Below, piece by piece: positions 43,783 through 53,414 of a stretch of DNA of 64,000 nucleotides. Both the position numbers and the translations under genes were made by a program. The notes under the pieces were generated by a model, which worked only from the letters and a program-made list of their open reading frames with translations, was not told the origin of the DNA and did no database searches. Positions within the stretch are counted from its first letter, which is position 1; each line of letters opens with the position of its first letter. The stretch is from JABMMZ01 sp044368575 (GTDB taxonomy: Bacteria; Bacteroidota; Bacteroidia; NS11-12g; UBA955), in the NCBI GenBank assembly GCA_044368575.1, contig JBIPPH010000003.1:28251-92250 (forward strand), in the 5' to 3' direction.

Positions 43783-45039
43783 ATGTATAAAAAGATTAAT
43801 CATTGTAGAATGTGCGGTAACACTAATTTGGTGTCGCTTTTGCACTTAGGTGAACAAACTTTAACAGGGGTATTTCCTAAGTCAAAATCAACCACTATTA
43901 CCAGTGGGCCTTTAGAATTGGTAAAGTGTTTTAGCCATACAGGGGAACAAGTTTGTGGTTTGGTTCAATTAAATCACTCCTATGATAGCAATGAGATGTA
44001 TGGCGATAATTATGGATATCGTTCAGGTTTGAACCAATCTATGGTTCGTCATTTACAAAGCGTAGTTAAAGAAATTTTAGCAACGGTTGAATTAGCTTCT
44101 GGAGACATCATCATAGACATCGGGGGGAATGATTCTACCTTGTTGCAAACTTATCCTAAAGACTTAGGTTTGAATTTAATGGTAATAGATCCTACGTCCA
44201 ATAAATTCAAAAAATACTATCCTGAGCACATCAATAACACGGCTGATTTTTTCTCGGCTTCAACCTATAACCGTTTGTTTGATAGAAAAGCAAAAGTGAT
44301 TACTTCAATTGCGATGTTCTATGATTTAGAAGAGCCATTGAAATTTGTTCAAGATATTTATGATGTATTAGACGATAATGGTATATGGGTATTTGAACAG
44401 TCGTATTTGCCGGCTATGGTCAATACCACCTCATATGACACCATTTGCCACGAGCACCTTGAATACTATGGTATGCAACAAATTTTGTGGTTGTTTGAAA
44501 AGGTAGGCTTTAAAATGGTGGATGTGGAGTTTAACGCCATTAACGGTGGAAGTTTTAGAATCACAGCCGCTAAGAAAGCTGCCAATATTGTTTGCAAAAC
44601 AGAGAAAATTAACGAGGCCCTAGCCACTGAAATGGAGGCTGGTTATGCTCAATTAGACGTTTATAATCAGTTTGCTCAAGCGGTAGTTAAACACAGAGAT
44701 GAACTAAAAGCCTTTATCAAAGATTTGCAAAACAATGGCAAAAAGATATTTGGTTATGGCGCTTCTACAAAAGGCAATGTTTTGTTGCAATATTGCGGAC
44801 TTACTGAACAAGATTTACATTGTATAGCAGAAGTTAATCCAGATAAATTTGGATCCTTTACGCCTAATACCCTAATCCCAATTGTTTCTGAACAAGAGGC
44901 GAAAGCTCAAAATCCAGATTATTTTTTAGTACTTCCTTGGCATTTTAGAGAAAGTATTATTGAGAGAGAGCAAGCCTTCTTAGAACAAGGTGGAAAATTG
45001 ATTTTCCCATTGCCTACCCTAGAGGTTTATTCAAAATAA
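43783..45039 (+). CDS. Sugar C-methyltransferase-like SAM-dependent enzyme
   Basis: A 418-residue three-part methyltransferase of the NovU/TcaB9 type. The N-terminal zinc domain has CRMCGNTN near 8-15 and further cysteines (KCFSHTGEQVCG). The SAM domain shows IIIDIGGNDSTLLQTYP near 106-122. The catalytic DTICHEHLEYYG near 212-223 is characteristic, and the C-terminal Rossmann-like domain has IFGYGASTKGNVLLQYC near 321-337. These enzymes add a methyl to C3 of dTDP- or other keto-sugars, or related substrates. The SDR gene follows two bases later, consistent with one nucleotide-sugar pathway. Confidence 0.88.
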   Translation: MYKKINHCRMCGNTNLVSLLHLGEQTLTGVFPKSKSTTITSGPLELVKCFSHTGEQVCGLVQLNHSYDSNEMYGDNYGYRSGLNQSMVRHLQSVVKEILATVELASGDIIIDIGGNDSTLLQTYPKDLGLNLMVIDPTSNKFKKYYPEHINNTADFFSASTYNRLFDRKAKVITSIAMFYDLEEPLKFVQDIYDVLDDNGIWVFEQSYLPAMVNTTSYDTICHEHLEYYGMQQILWLFEKVGFKMVDVEFNAINGGSFRITAAKKAANIVCKTEKINEALATEMEAGYAQLDVYNQFAQAVVKHRDELKAFIKDLQNNGKKIFGYGASTKGNVLLQYCGLTEQDLHCIAEVNPDKFGSFTPNTLIPIVSEQEAKAQNPDYFLVLPWHFRESIIEREQAFLEQGGKLIFPLPTLEVYSK

Positions 45040-45041
45040 CA

Positions 45042-46004
45042 TTGAAGAAAAAAGCGCTGATAATAGGGCATAGTGGTCAAGATGGGTTCTATTTAAGAAC
45101 GCATTTGCAAAGTTTGTCTTATGAGGTGTATGGTGTTTCAAGTTCATCTGTTTTCGCATCAGATGGAACAAGTATCCCAGAAGGGAAAATTGAATCGTCT
45201 GAGTATGTAAAGCAATTGCTTTTGTATGTTCAACCGGATGAAATTTATTTCTTGGCAGCCCTTCATCAATCCTCGATAGAGCAAAATCATTCAGACCTTA
45301 GTTTTTATGAAGCCACCATTCAGACCAATGCCATGGCATGGTTATATGTGTTAGAAGCTGCTTGGCAGAACCATGCCAATGCGCGTTTGTTTTTTGCTTC
45401 ATCATCACATGTATTTGGTGCCACAACAGCCAAGATCCAAAACGAATTGACGCCTTATGCGCCGGTTTCTATCTATGGCGTCAGCAAGGTGCTTGGCATG
45501 CAGTTCTCTGAGATGTACAGAAAGAAAGGTTTGGCCTGTTACTCAGGCATATTCTATAACCATGAATCACCTTTGAGGGCAGCTAAATTCGTATCTAAGA
45601 AAATTGTACAAACTGCTGTTGCCATTAAACTCGGTAAAGCCAATGAATTGGTCTTAGGGGATTTGTCTGCTCAAATTGATTGGGGCTATGCACCTGATTA
45701 TGTTCAAGCGGCTCATAAGTTATTACAATCAGATCAACCTGGAGACTATATCATTTCTAGTGGCAAATTGCATACGGTTAGAAATTTTGTGGACCTTGTG
45801 TTTAATGCTTTGTCTTTAAACCCAGATGAATATGTTAAGGTCAATCAAGATTTGATTCAAAAGATTTCCACTACAGTTTTACAAGGCGATCATCAAAAAT
45901 TAAAGTCTGTCACCGGCTGGGAGCCATCTGTGAGTTTCGAAGCGATGGTGAATTTATTGGTGGAGGCAGAACTCAATGCTCAAGCCCAGGCAATTAACCT
46001 TTAA
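45042..46004 (+). CDS. NAD-dependent epimerase/dehydratase, GDP-mannose 4,6-dehydratase-like
   Basis: A 320-residue short-chain dehydrogenase of the extended type acting on nucleotide sugars. The dinucleotide loop is IIGHSGQDGFYLRTHL (the GxxGQDG form typical of GDP-mannose dehydratases), the serine region is FASSSHVFG, and the catalytic pair is YGVSK. The later HESPLR and ISSGKLHTVRNFVDLVF segments also fit that group. It begins with a TTG two bases after the methyltransferase stop. The two probably make a modified deoxysugar. The end overlaps the convergent FkbM gene by 11 bases. Confidence 0.87.
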   Translation: MKKKALIIGHSGQDGFYLRTHLQSLSYEVYGVSSSSVFASDGTSIPEGKIESSEYVKQLLLYVQPDEIYFLAALHQSSIEQNHSDLSFYEATIQTNAMAWLYVLEAAWQNHANARLFFASSSHVFGATTAKIQNELTPYAPVSIYGVSKVLGMQFSEMYRKKGLACYSGIFYNHESPLRAAKFVSKKIVQTAVAIKLGKANELVLGDLSAQIDWGYAPDYVQAAHKLLQSDQPGDYIISSGKLHTVRNFVDLVFNALSLNPDEYVKVNQDLIQKISTTVLQGDHQKLKSVTGWEPSVSFEAMVNLLVEAELNAQAQAINL

Positions 46005-46857
46005 TCATTTCTTGCCAACGCATTAATTGACCATTGGCCACCAATGCATTTGGAATAAATATAAAATTATTAATAAACAGTCTGTTTTTGCCATGGTTTT
46101 CAATCGACTGTAATGCCTCAATACTTTGATTGTGTAAATCTATTTGTAGGGTTTGTGTTGTTGGGTTAAAATATACGCAGGTATAATCGCCTAATTGCTC
46201 TATGGCTTTGATTTTCTCTTGAATAGGTGTTTGGTGATGTCTTTGCTCAATTTCAATCATTAAAATTGGTTGGTGTTTTTTTATACAGTCACTACTACCA
46301 TTAATCACATCGAATTCTGCGCCTTCAACATCAATCTTAATTACAGATATTTGTTCTAATTGCTGGTTTTTGACAAAGTTGTCTATAGTGTCAAGCTTAA
46401 CCTTAATGCGTTTAGAGTTGGTTTCTTCCGTCTCTATATGCTCTATTTTAAGTGTGCCTCTGGTATGAATTTCTTTAGACTTGAAAAAAGGAATTTTAAA
46501 TTCAGCTTGACCTTCTGAAGCCGATAAAGCAGCCTCAACTATATGACAGCCATTAAAGAGTCTGTGTAGTCTCTTGTTTAATTGTGGGTGTGGTTCGAAG
46601 GCATATATTTGAGAGGCTTGAATACATCGCTCTGCTTGAAACATGTATTGGCCAAGGTTGGCGCCTACATCAATGAAATTGCCTTTGGGTTTATGGTTTA
46701 AAAACAATTGAATTAACAACAATTCGTTTTCAATGTTTTTATCTTTAATGTTATGCCAATTGAGTTGAGCGATTCCTGCAAAAAATTGTTTTTTCACCCA
46801 ACTTGGAAACAATTGAATAAACAAGTCTTGCTTAAGTTGTTTTAACCACTGATACAT
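45994..46857 (-). CDS. FkbM family methyltransferase
   Basis: A 287-residue SAM-dependent methyltransferase of the FkbM family, which usually methylates hydroxyls on sugars or other natural products. The SAM loop is FIDVGANLGQYM near 77-88, then YAFEPHPQLNKRL near 100-112, and the family-specific VIKIDVEGAEFDVINGS near 172-188. No signal or membrane segment. The preceding FkbM gene ends on the first base of this start (TAATG type overlap), so they form an operon. Substrate is unknown; the local cluster suggests a glycan. Confidence 0.88.
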   Translation of the reverse strand: MYQWLKQLKQDLFIQLFPSWVKKQFFAGIAQLNWHNIKDKNIENELLLIQLFLNHKPKGNFIDVGANLGQYMFQAERCIQASQIYAFEPHPQLNKRLHRLFNGCHIVEAALSASEGQAEFKIPFFKSKEIHTRGTLKIEHIETEETNSKRIKVKLDTIDNFVKNQQLEQISVIKIDVEGAEFDVINGSSDCIKKHQPILMIEIEQRHHQTPIQEKIKAIEQLGDYTCVYFNPTTQTLQIDLHNQSIEALQSIENHGKNRLFINNFIFIPNALVANGQLMRWQEMIKG

Positions 46858-47558
46858 TATTCCGATTTTAATAGGTAAATAGCTGTTGAAATGGTTTTGG
46901 CAATTAATTGATAACCCTTAGGGTGTAAATATTGATAAGTAGGTAAGTCGTTAAAGTTGTTGATGTGTTCTTCTTGGTCTTCTACCAAAATCACTGTAGG
47001 GCGGTATTTCTCCCAATTATTTGACATCAAAACTTCAACATCTGTACCTTCGGTATCAATGTCAAGTACATCTATAGTTTTGCCGTTTAGGTATTGATCA
47101 AACACGGCTTCAAGAGTGGTTGTGCTGATGTCTTTTTTGCCTATAAACTCTGCACCTTGCTCTAAGCGTAATTTGTAAAATTGTTCTGAAAAAGTACTCA
47201 CCGCAGATTCAGAAAATTCATAATAGCTCAATACTTGATTGCTTTTTGAAATGCCAATATTTAAATTGGTGTCATGTGGTCTGTATCGGTTAAAAAGTTC
47301 AATAGTATTGGGATTGGGATCAATGTTAATCCCTTGCCATCCGCGTTTAAATAATTTGTAGGTGTTAGAGCCTACCTTTGGGTGGTAGCAGCCAATGTCA
47401 ACATAAGTGCCCTTTGATAGATGTTTTACCAGTCTTTCAAGGATAAGGTCTTCGCCCTCACCAGAATAAGTAAGTTGTGGTTTTCCGATGGTGTTTTTCC
47501 TTGTTGTTTCTAACCAGTTGAAAAGCCCTTTAGGCAATATGTTTTTCCAATACCCCAT
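46857..47558 (-). CDS. FkbM family methyltransferase, second copy
   Basis: A 233-residue FkbM-type methyltransferase. Its SAM loop is YVDIGCYHPKVGSNTYKL, followed by INIDPNPNTIELF and the family block DVLDIDTEGTDVEVLMS and PTVILVEDQE. It is only distantly similar to its neighbour, so it is not a recent duplicate. An ATG at 47570 is in frame, but a perfect -7 box ends two bases before it; the ATG at 47558 (MGYWKNILPKG) is therefore preferred. Confidence 0.82.
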   Translation of the reverse strand: MGYWKNILPKGLFNWLETTRKNTIGKPQLTYSGEGEDLILERLVKHLSKGTYVDIGCYHPKVGSNTYKLFKRGWQGINIDPNPNTIELFNRYRPHDTNLNIGISKSNQVLSYYEFSESAVSTFSEQFYKLRLEQGAEFIGKKDISTTTLEAVFDQYLNGKTIDVLDIDTEGTDVEVLMSNNWEKYRPTVILVEDQEEHINNFNDLPTYQYLHPKGYQLIAKTISTAIYLLKSE

Positions 47559-47572
47559 GACGTATAGCATTG

Positions 47573-47580
47573 CAAATATA
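47573..47580 (-). promoter_or_regulatory. -7 promoter element of the FkbM pair
   Basis: TATATTTG on the minus strand, two bases before an ATG at 47570 and 14 before the ATG at 47558. Confidence 0.5.
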
Positions 47581-47608
47581 TGAGATTGGACCGACTTCTC
47601 CTTTTGTT

Positions 47609-47638
47609 TTTGCTTTCTTGGAGAATCCCTTAACTTTG
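47609..47638 (+). promoter_or_regulatory. Promoter of the glycosyltransferase gene
   Basis: TTTG (47609-47612), 18-base spacer, TAACTTTG (47631-47638), ending five bases before the GTG at 47644. Confidence 0.65.
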
Positions 47639-47643
47639 ACCTA

Positions 47644-48831
47644 GTGAAAGTTGCTTTTGTATTTGGCGGAATGCCTCACTATATAGTTAAACTCCTTAAT
47701 ACCATTCAATCTATGGGCGTTGAGGTGGTGGCTATTGTGCCAAAGAGCAAGGGAGCAAGTATAGGAGATGGTGTACACGAAACTTTCGAAGGGGCTCAGT
47801 TTAAAACAGTTTTTTTAGAGCCCTACAAAGCTTGGTATGGCAAACCATTTTTTAAAGGGTTTTACCAGGTTTTAAAACAAGAAAACATCAATGCCTTGGT
47901 TTTGGGTTGGCCTTATTTTTTAGCTTTGGTTTTCAATCCGTTTTTAAGCGCCAAAATTAAAAGGCTGTCATGCCGCATTTATGCACGTGAAATCCCATTC
48001 ACTGTGCCGTATTATCAAGACACCATGCAAGCGTTTTCAGACCGTTGTGTGGAGGCTCAAAAAACAGAAAAACTATTCAAAAGCCCTTGGTTGTTCAAAG
48101 CTCATAAATGGGTTAGAAAGCAATTGTATTCCCATGTGGTTGATCAGGCCTTGGTATACACAGAACAAGGCGTTGATATACTATCGTCATACGGTATAGC
48201 TAAAGAAAAAATCACAGTCACTTACAATTCACCAGATACAGAGGCCATATTTGCTAGCATTGCTAGCCTAAAAGCCAAAGGAGACTTGCCGATTAAACAG
48301 CCTCATAAATTATTACATGTTGGTCGTTTGGTGGCCTGGAAAAAGGTCGATGCGTTGATTCGTGTTGTGGTGCAATTAAGATCTAGTATTCCTGATATAG
48401 AGCTTGATATTGTTGGCAATGGACCAGAGTTAGCAGCCTTGCAAGCATTGGTTCAAGATTTAGCCTGTTCAGACTATGTGCACTTTAAAGGGGCTATCTA
48501 TGAAGGAGAGGAGCTCAGTAAATGCTTTTTGTCTTCAGGCATATATGTGTTAGCTGGGATGGGCGGTTTATCCATCAATGAAGCTATGGCACACAGCTTG
48601 CCAATTATATGTTCTTTAGCCGATGGCACAGAAAAACATTTAGTCTACCAAGGCCTCAATGGCATGTATTTTAAAGATGGGGATCAAAACAGTTTAGCTC
48701 AAGCCATTCAAGCCATGTGTCAAAGTGATACAGACAGCATGGGTAAAGCGTCATTGAAAATCATTCAAGAGCAAATCAATTTGCAGCAAGTAGCCAATCG
48801 TTTTGTCTCAGCTTTTTACCCTAAAAATTGA
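47644..48831 (+). CDS. Glycosyltransferase family 4-like protein
   Basis: A 395-residue GT-B glycosyltransferase. The N-terminus has FGGMPHYIVKLLNTIQSMGVEVVAIVP, a usual acceptor-side domain start. The C-terminal donor domain has KLLHVGRLVAWKKVDALIRV near 219-238, LDIVGNGPELAALQALV near 255-271 and an E-x7-E-like region near LSINEAMAHSLPIICSL. The GTG start is backed by a well-spaced promoter. The end overlaps the convergent hydrolase gene by 16 bases. Donor and acceptor are unknown; it belongs to the glycan cluster. Confidence 0.9.
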   Translation: MKVAFVFGGMPHYIVKLLNTIQSMGVEVVAIVPKSKGASIGDGVHETFEGAQFKTVFLEPYKAWYGKPFFKGFYQVLKQENINALVLGWPYFLALVFNPFLSAKIKRLSCRIYAREIPFTVPYYQDTMQAFSDRCVEAQKTEKLFKSPWLFKAHKWVRKQLYSHVVDQALVYTEQGVDILSSYGIAKEKITVTYNSPDTEAIFASIASLKAKGDLPIKQPHKLLHVGRLVAWKKVDALIRVVVQLRSSIPDIELDIVGNGPELAALQALVQDLACSDYVHFKGAIYEGEELSKCFLSSGIYVLAGMGGLSINEAMAHSLPIICSLADGTEKHLVYQGLNGMYFKDGDQNSLAQAIQAMCQSDTDSMGKASLKIIQEQINLQQVANRFVSAFYPKN

Positions 48832-49580
48832 TTTAGTTTTTGCAGAAACTCTGCCGGATTATCTGCATGTACCCAATGGCCTGCATGGCTTACATAGTCA
48901 AATTGAGCGGCACTAAAATGAGCTTTAATGTTAGGCTTATCAGATTCATTCAAGTACTTAGAATTGGCCCCACATAAAAACAGACTAGGGCCATTGTATT
49001 GGCCATTCAAATCAAAGGATCCTATAATGTGTTCATACGCTTTTTCGATAGCGGAGATATTGCATTTAATTTCAAACCCACCTGTACTGGAGCGGTCTAT
49101 GTTTTTGGCTAAAAACAAACGGACGCCCATATTGGATTCATAGCTCGTTAAAGCCTCATCAATCGCTTTTCTTGTATCTAATAAAGACCAATTAATGGAT
49201 TTGAAGGCTTCAAAATAGGTTTTATGACCTGGTGCATATGCTTTGGGCGCAATGTCAACCACAATCAATTTTTGAACACGTTGAGGGTAGTTTAAAGCCA
49301 AATGCATAGCTGTTTTGCCGCCCATGCTATGGCCCATCAGTATGAATTGGTCAAGGTGTAAATCATTGGCTAATTCAATCACATCATTGGCCATCAACTC
49401 ATAACTCATATCCTCATCGTGAGGTGATTGTCCGTGGTTACGAGCATCAATGGTATATACTCGGTATTGGCTACTTAATTGTTTGGCAATGTTGTGCCAA
49501 TTGTCAAGCATACCAAAAATGCCATGTAAAATAAACAAGGCAGGACCTTGTTCGCCGTATTGCTTATAAAAAAGCTTCAT
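48816..49580 (-). CDS. Alpha/beta hydrolase (YbfF-like)
   Basis: A 254-residue alpha/beta-fold esterase. The oxyanion segment is ILHGIFGMLDNWHN near 18-31, the nucleophile elbow GHSMGG (S near 87), the acid lies in the later strand, and the catalytic histidine is in HAGHWVHADNP near 237-247. It resembles the YbfF acyl-CoA/ester hydrolases. The start lies two bases after the sucA stop, so it is probably co-transcribed with sucA; this linkage may be only positional. Confidence 0.9.
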   Translation of the reverse strand: MKLFYKQYGEQGPALFILHGIFGMLDNWHNIAKQLSSQYRVYTIDARNHGQSPHDEDMSYELMANDVIELANDLHLDQFILMGHSMGGKTAMHLALNYPQRVQKLIVVDIAPKAYAPGHKTYFEAFKSINWSLLDTRKAIDEALTSYESNMGVRLFLAKNIDRSSTGGFEIKCNISAIEKAYEHIIGSFDLNGQYNGPSLFLCGANSKYLNESDKPNIKAHFSAAQFDYVSHAGHWVHADNPAEFLQKLNQFLG

Positions 49581-49582
49581 GC

Positions 49583-52288
49583 TTAGGCAAAAGCTTCAGA
49601 GATAATAGCAGCTTGTTCTTTGTCGTGGGTTTTTTTGAAACCTGTAGCAGGGCTCGCAGAGCTCTTTCTGCCGATATACCTCAATTGGAAGGGGAAGTCA
49701 TAACGGCTTAAGTGCATCCAAGTGCCCATGTTTCTAGGTTCTTCTTGAACCCATACAAATTCAGCTTTAGCGTATTGTTTATATAATTCAGCTAATTGTT
49801 TTTCAGGCAATGGATATAATTGTTCAAGTCTAACGATGGCAATGTCTTTGCGTTTTTCCTCTTGTTGTTTAGCTAGCAATTCATAATACATTTTGCCAGT
49901 ACACAATACCACGCGTTTTACTTTTTTAGCATCAGCATAATTGTCGCCAATCATTTCTTGGAATTGACCAGCTGTAAAATCTTCCATTTTACTAACACAC
50001 ATTAGGTGTCTCAATAAAGATTTAGGAGACATTATCACTAATGGCACTCTGAAATCGCGTTTCAATTGACGTCTCAGTACATGGAATAAACTTGCTGGGG
50101 TAGAGCAATTCACAACTTGCATATTGCTGTTAGCACACAATTGTAAAAAACGCTCTAATCTTGCTGAAGAGTGCTCCGGACCTTGGCCTTCATAACCATG
50201 TGGCAATAGCATAACTAAACCACTGTACTGACCCCATTTTGTGCCTGCACTGGCAATGAATTGATCTATCATGATTTGTGCGCCATTGGCAAAATCACCA
50301 AATTGTGCTTCCCAAATGGTCAAATCATTCGGTGTACAAGTGCTGTAGCCATATTCAAAACCTAGTTCTGCATATTCACTTAATAGGGAATTGTATACAT
50401 AAAACTGTCCTTGCTTGTCTGACAAATGTTGTAATGGTACGTATTCGGTCTCAGAATCTTCTTTTTTAACTAAAGCATGTCTGTGGCTAAATGTACCACG
50501 CTCACAGTCTTGACCAGCCAATCTTACAGAGTGGCCTTCATCTAACAATGTCGCATAGGCCATTAATTCACCCATAGCCCAATCATATTGATTGTTGTCT
50601 ATCATTTTTAATCGGCCTTCGTACAATTGTTGTACTTTTTTAATGGGCAAATTATCTGCAGGCAAAGTATTGATGGCTTTAGCCAATGCTTGCCATTTTT
50701 TGTCAGTTACACCTGTTTTAGGTGATTTTTCAAAATCTTTTGCCACCGGAAAATGGAAATCTTTCCATACATCATCTATTTTTAATTTGGATTCTGGGGC
50801 TTTGTTTTGTTTAACATCATCAAGCGTAGATTGTAATAATTGCTTGAATTGCTCTTCCATTTCTTGAGCAATGGCGGCATCTATTTCACCTCTTGAAATT
50901 AATTTGTCTTTATAAATTTCTCTAGGGTTAGGATGTGAAGCAATGGCTTTGTATAAAATTGGTTGAGTGAATCTTGGTTCATCACCCTCGTTGTGACCAT
51001 ATTTTCTGTAACCTAATAGATCAATAAATACATCTGAATTGAATTTGTTTCTGTAAGCCATGGCCATTTTAATGGTATGAACTACTGCTTCTACATCGTC
51101 TCCGTTTACATGGAAAACTGGGCAATTGGTAGTTTTGGCTACATCAGTACAGTAAATACTGCTTCTGCTATCAGTGTAGTTGGTGGTAAATCCAATTTGA
51201 TTATTGGTAACAATGTGTATGGTGCCACCAATGTTGTTGGCTTCCAGATTGCTCATTTGAATGATCTCATACACGATGCCTTGACCTGCAATGGCAGCAT
51301 CTCCATGGATTAAAATCGGACACACCTTGTCAATGTTTTTATAATGGTGGTCTAATTTGGCTCTTACCATACCTTTAACCACAGGGTTTACAGCTTCTAG
51401 ATGGGAAGGGTTAGGGCTTAACTTCAATCTCACTTCTTTGCCCTTATGAGTGTTCACAACTGTAGAATACCCTAAGTGGTATTTCACATCACCTTCAAAT
51501 TGCTCATCTTGAAAAACTTTGCCCTCAAATTCACTGAAAATATCTGAATAGGTTTTGTTGAAGATGTTAGACAACACATTCAAACGGCCACGGTGAGCCA
51601 TCCCCATAACAAATTCTTCAACGCCCAACTCGGCGCCGTAATGAATAACACTGTCAAGCGCAGGGATTAAACACTCTAAACCTTCTAATGAGAAACGTTT
51701 TTGACCAATGAATTTGGTGTGTAAGAAGTTCTCAAAAGCAGTTGCTTGATTTAATTTGTTCAAACATTGCTTTTTCTCTTCAGCGGTTAAATTTGGTTGG
51801 TTCTTGGTGGTTTCCATCAAGTGTTTTAACCACTCAATTTTAACCGGATCGCCAATGTGCAAGTATTCAGCACCTATGCTTTCGCAATAAGTGATTTGTA
51901 AATGTTTTAAAATATCAGCTAATGCACATGACCCTAGTCCTAATTCATGGCCAGCGTTGAAAACAGTATTCAAATCCGCATCGCTAAGGCCAAAATTGGC
52001 TAAATCAAGCGTAGGGGTGTATTTGCGTCTTTCTCTTACCGGATTGGTTTTAGTAAACAAATGCCCACGTGTTCTGTAGGCGTTGATCAAATTCAAAACA
52101 TTGATTTCTTTCAAGGCATCTTCGCTAATAGGCGTTGAGCCAGGCATGTTTTTGCCAGAGGCTAAGTCAAAACCTTCGAAGAATTTTTGCCAACCAAAAT
52201 CAACAGAGGCTTTGTCGCTTTGGTATTGTTTGTAAAGATCGTCAATGTAATTGACATCGGCATTGCTTAAATACGAATTCGGAAGCAT
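49583..52288 (-). CDS. sucA: 2-oxoglutarate dehydrogenase E1 component
   Basis: A 901-residue thiamine-diphosphate-dependent E1 that decarboxylates 2-oxoglutarate in the TCA cycle. It begins with the E2-binding-type peptide NSYLSNADVNYIDDLYKQYQ. Family blocks are MGMAHRGRLNVLSNIFNK, HGDAAIAGQGIVYE (thiamine Mg site), RYGHNEGDEPRFTQP, and in the transketolase-like C-terminal half WGQYSGLVMLLPHGYEGQGPEHSSAR. The E2 gene sucB is not adjacent. A -7 box TACATTTG lies 15 bases before the start. Confidence 0.97.
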   Translation of the reverse strand: MLPNSYLSNADVNYIDDLYKQYQSDKASVDFGWQKFFEGFDLASGKNMPGSTPISEDALKEINVLNLINAYRTRGHLFTKTNPVRERRKYTPTLDLANFGLSDADLNTVFNAGHELGLGSCALADILKHLQITYCESIGAEYLHIGDPVKIEWLKHLMETTKNQPNLTAEEKKQCLNKLNQATAFENFLHTKFIGQKRFSLEGLECLIPALDSVIHYGAELGVEEFVMGMAHRGRLNVLSNIFNKTYSDIFSEFEGKVFQDEQFEGDVKYHLGYSTVVNTHKGKEVRLKLSPNPSHLEAVNPVVKGMVRAKLDHHYKNIDKVCPILIHGDAAIAGQGIVYEIIQMSNLEANNIGGTIHIVTNNQIGFTTNYTDSRSSIYCTDVAKTTNCPVFHVNGDDVEAVVHTIKMAMAYRNKFNSDVFIDLLGYRKYGHNEGDEPRFTQPILYKAIASHPNPREIYKDKLISRGEIDAAIAQEMEEQFKQLLQSTLDDVKQNKAPESKLKIDDVWKDFHFPVAKDFEKSPKTGVTDKKWQALAKAINTLPADNLPIKKVQQLYEGRLKMIDNNQYDWAMGELMAYATLLDEGHSVRLAGQDCERGTFSHRHALVKKEDSETEYVPLQHLSDKQGQFYVYNSLLSEYAELGFEYGYSTCTPNDLTIWEAQFGDFANGAQIMIDQFIASAGTKWGQYSGLVMLLPHGYEGQGPEHSSARLERFLQLCANSNMQVVNCSTPASLFHVLRRQLKRDFRVPLVIMSPKSLLRHLMCVSKMEDFTAGQFQEMIGDNYADAKKVKRVVLCTGKMYYELLAKQQEEKRKDIAIVRLEQLYPLPEKQLAELYKQYAKAEFVWVQEEPRNMGTWMHLSRYDFPFQLRYIGRKSSASPATGFKKTHDKEQAAIISEAFA

Positions 52289-52303
52289 AGGCTAAAATTT
52301 GTG

Positions 52304-52311
52304 CAAATGTA
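52304..52311 (-). promoter_or_regulatory. -7 promoter element of sucA
   Basis: TACATTTG on the minus strand, 15 bases before the ATG at 52288. Confidence 0.5.
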
Positions 52312-52361
52312 CTGATTTCAGAACATTTATTTAACAGAAATTTCAAATAAAATCAAGGCTT

Positions 52362-53336
52362 TTATTGCTTTCTGTCTATCACAAAATGCAAGAGTTCAAT
52401 AAGGCTGGTTCTTGAAGCGTTATTGGGCATGGTCATTAAGATTTCCATGGCTTTTTGTTGGTAGGACAACATTTGTTTTTGGGCATAATCAAATCCCCCT
52501 TTTGACAACACAAATTGAATCACTTCATGAACCGACGATTTTTTCTCACTTTTGTTCTTGATCAAGTTGATGATGTGTTGCTTTTCCTTGTTACTAGAGA
52601 GGTTCAAGGCATAAATGAGCGGCAAGGTCATTTTCTTTTCTTTGATATCAATGCCTGTGGGTTTGCCTATTTTATTGTCGCCGTAATCAAACAAGTCGTC
52701 TTTAATTTGGAAGGCTATACCAGTATATTCGCCAAACAAACGCATTTGTTCTATCGTTTCTTCTGAGCAATTAACTGCAGCAGCGCCAATAGCGCAACAA
52801 CTTGCTATGAGAGAGGCTGTTTTTTTAGTGATGATGTCGTAATAGACCTCTTCGGAAATGTCTAAACGCCTAGCTTTTTCGAGTTGCAGCAATTCGCCTT
52901 CACTCATTTTTTTGACACTTTCGCTCACGATTCTTAGGAGGTCGAAGTCGTTATTGTCTATTGATAACAATAGGCCTTTAGCCAATAGAAAATCGCCTAC
53001 TAAAACTGCTATTTTGTTTTTCCAAAGGGCATTGATACTGAAAAATCCTCGGCGCATATCACTGCCATCTACTACATCATCATGTACCAAGCTGGCTGTG
53101 TGCAAGAGTTCTATTAAACTAGCGCCTCTTAGGGTTCTGTCATTTATGCTGCCATGTAATTGTGCTGAAAACAACACGAACATTGGTCTGATTTGTTTAC
53201 CCTTGCGCTTTACAATGTAAGTCATGATGGTATTCAGCAATGGCACAGAGGTTTTCATGCTGTTGCTGAACGTTTTTTCAAACACCTCCAAGTCTTTTTG
53301 AATTGGAATTTTGATATGGTCAATTGAGGTGCTCAA
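52362..53336 (-). CDS. Polyprenyl synthetase (trans-prenyltransferase)
   Basis: A 324-residue all-alpha prenyl diphosphate synthase, probably making the long side chain of menaquinone. The first aspartate-rich motif is LVHDDVVDGSDMRRG and the second FQIKDDLFDYGD, and the GKQIRPMF loop binds isopentenyl diphosphate. Small residues before the first motif (LLHTAS) fit a long-chain (C30-C40) enzyme. The start is a TTG at 53336; no ATG is near the conserved N-terminus. This quinone link fits the quinol-using act operon in the same window. Confidence 0.92.
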   Translation of the reverse strand: MSTSIDHIKIPIQKDLEVFEKTFSNSMKTSVPLLNTIMTYIVKRKGKQIRPMFVLFSAQLHGSINDRTLRGASLIELLHTASLVHDDVVDGSDMRRGFFSINALWKNKIAVLVGDFLLAKGLLLSIDNNDFDLLRIVSESVKKMSEGELLQLEKARRLDISEEVYYDIITKKTASLIASCCAIGAAAVNCSEETIEQMRLFGEYTGIAFQIKDDLFDYGDNKIGKPTGIDIKEKKMTLPLIYALNLSSNKEKQHIINLIKNKSEKKSSVHEVIQFVLSKGGFDYAQKQMLSYQQKAMEILMTMPNNASRTSLIELLHFVIDRKQ

Positions 53337-53378
53337 GGCTCAGAAATATTTTGCAAATTAAAGAATAATATTTTGACT

Positions 53379-53386
53379 TATTTTTG
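53379..53386 (+). promoter_or_regulatory. -7 promoter element of pgk
   Basis: TATTTTTG, a perfect TAnnTTTG, 28 bases before the ATG at 53415; pgk therefore has a real but short leader. Confidence 0.5.
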
Positions 53387-53414
53387 CGGCCAAGAAAATA
53401 AATTTTAAAAGAAC

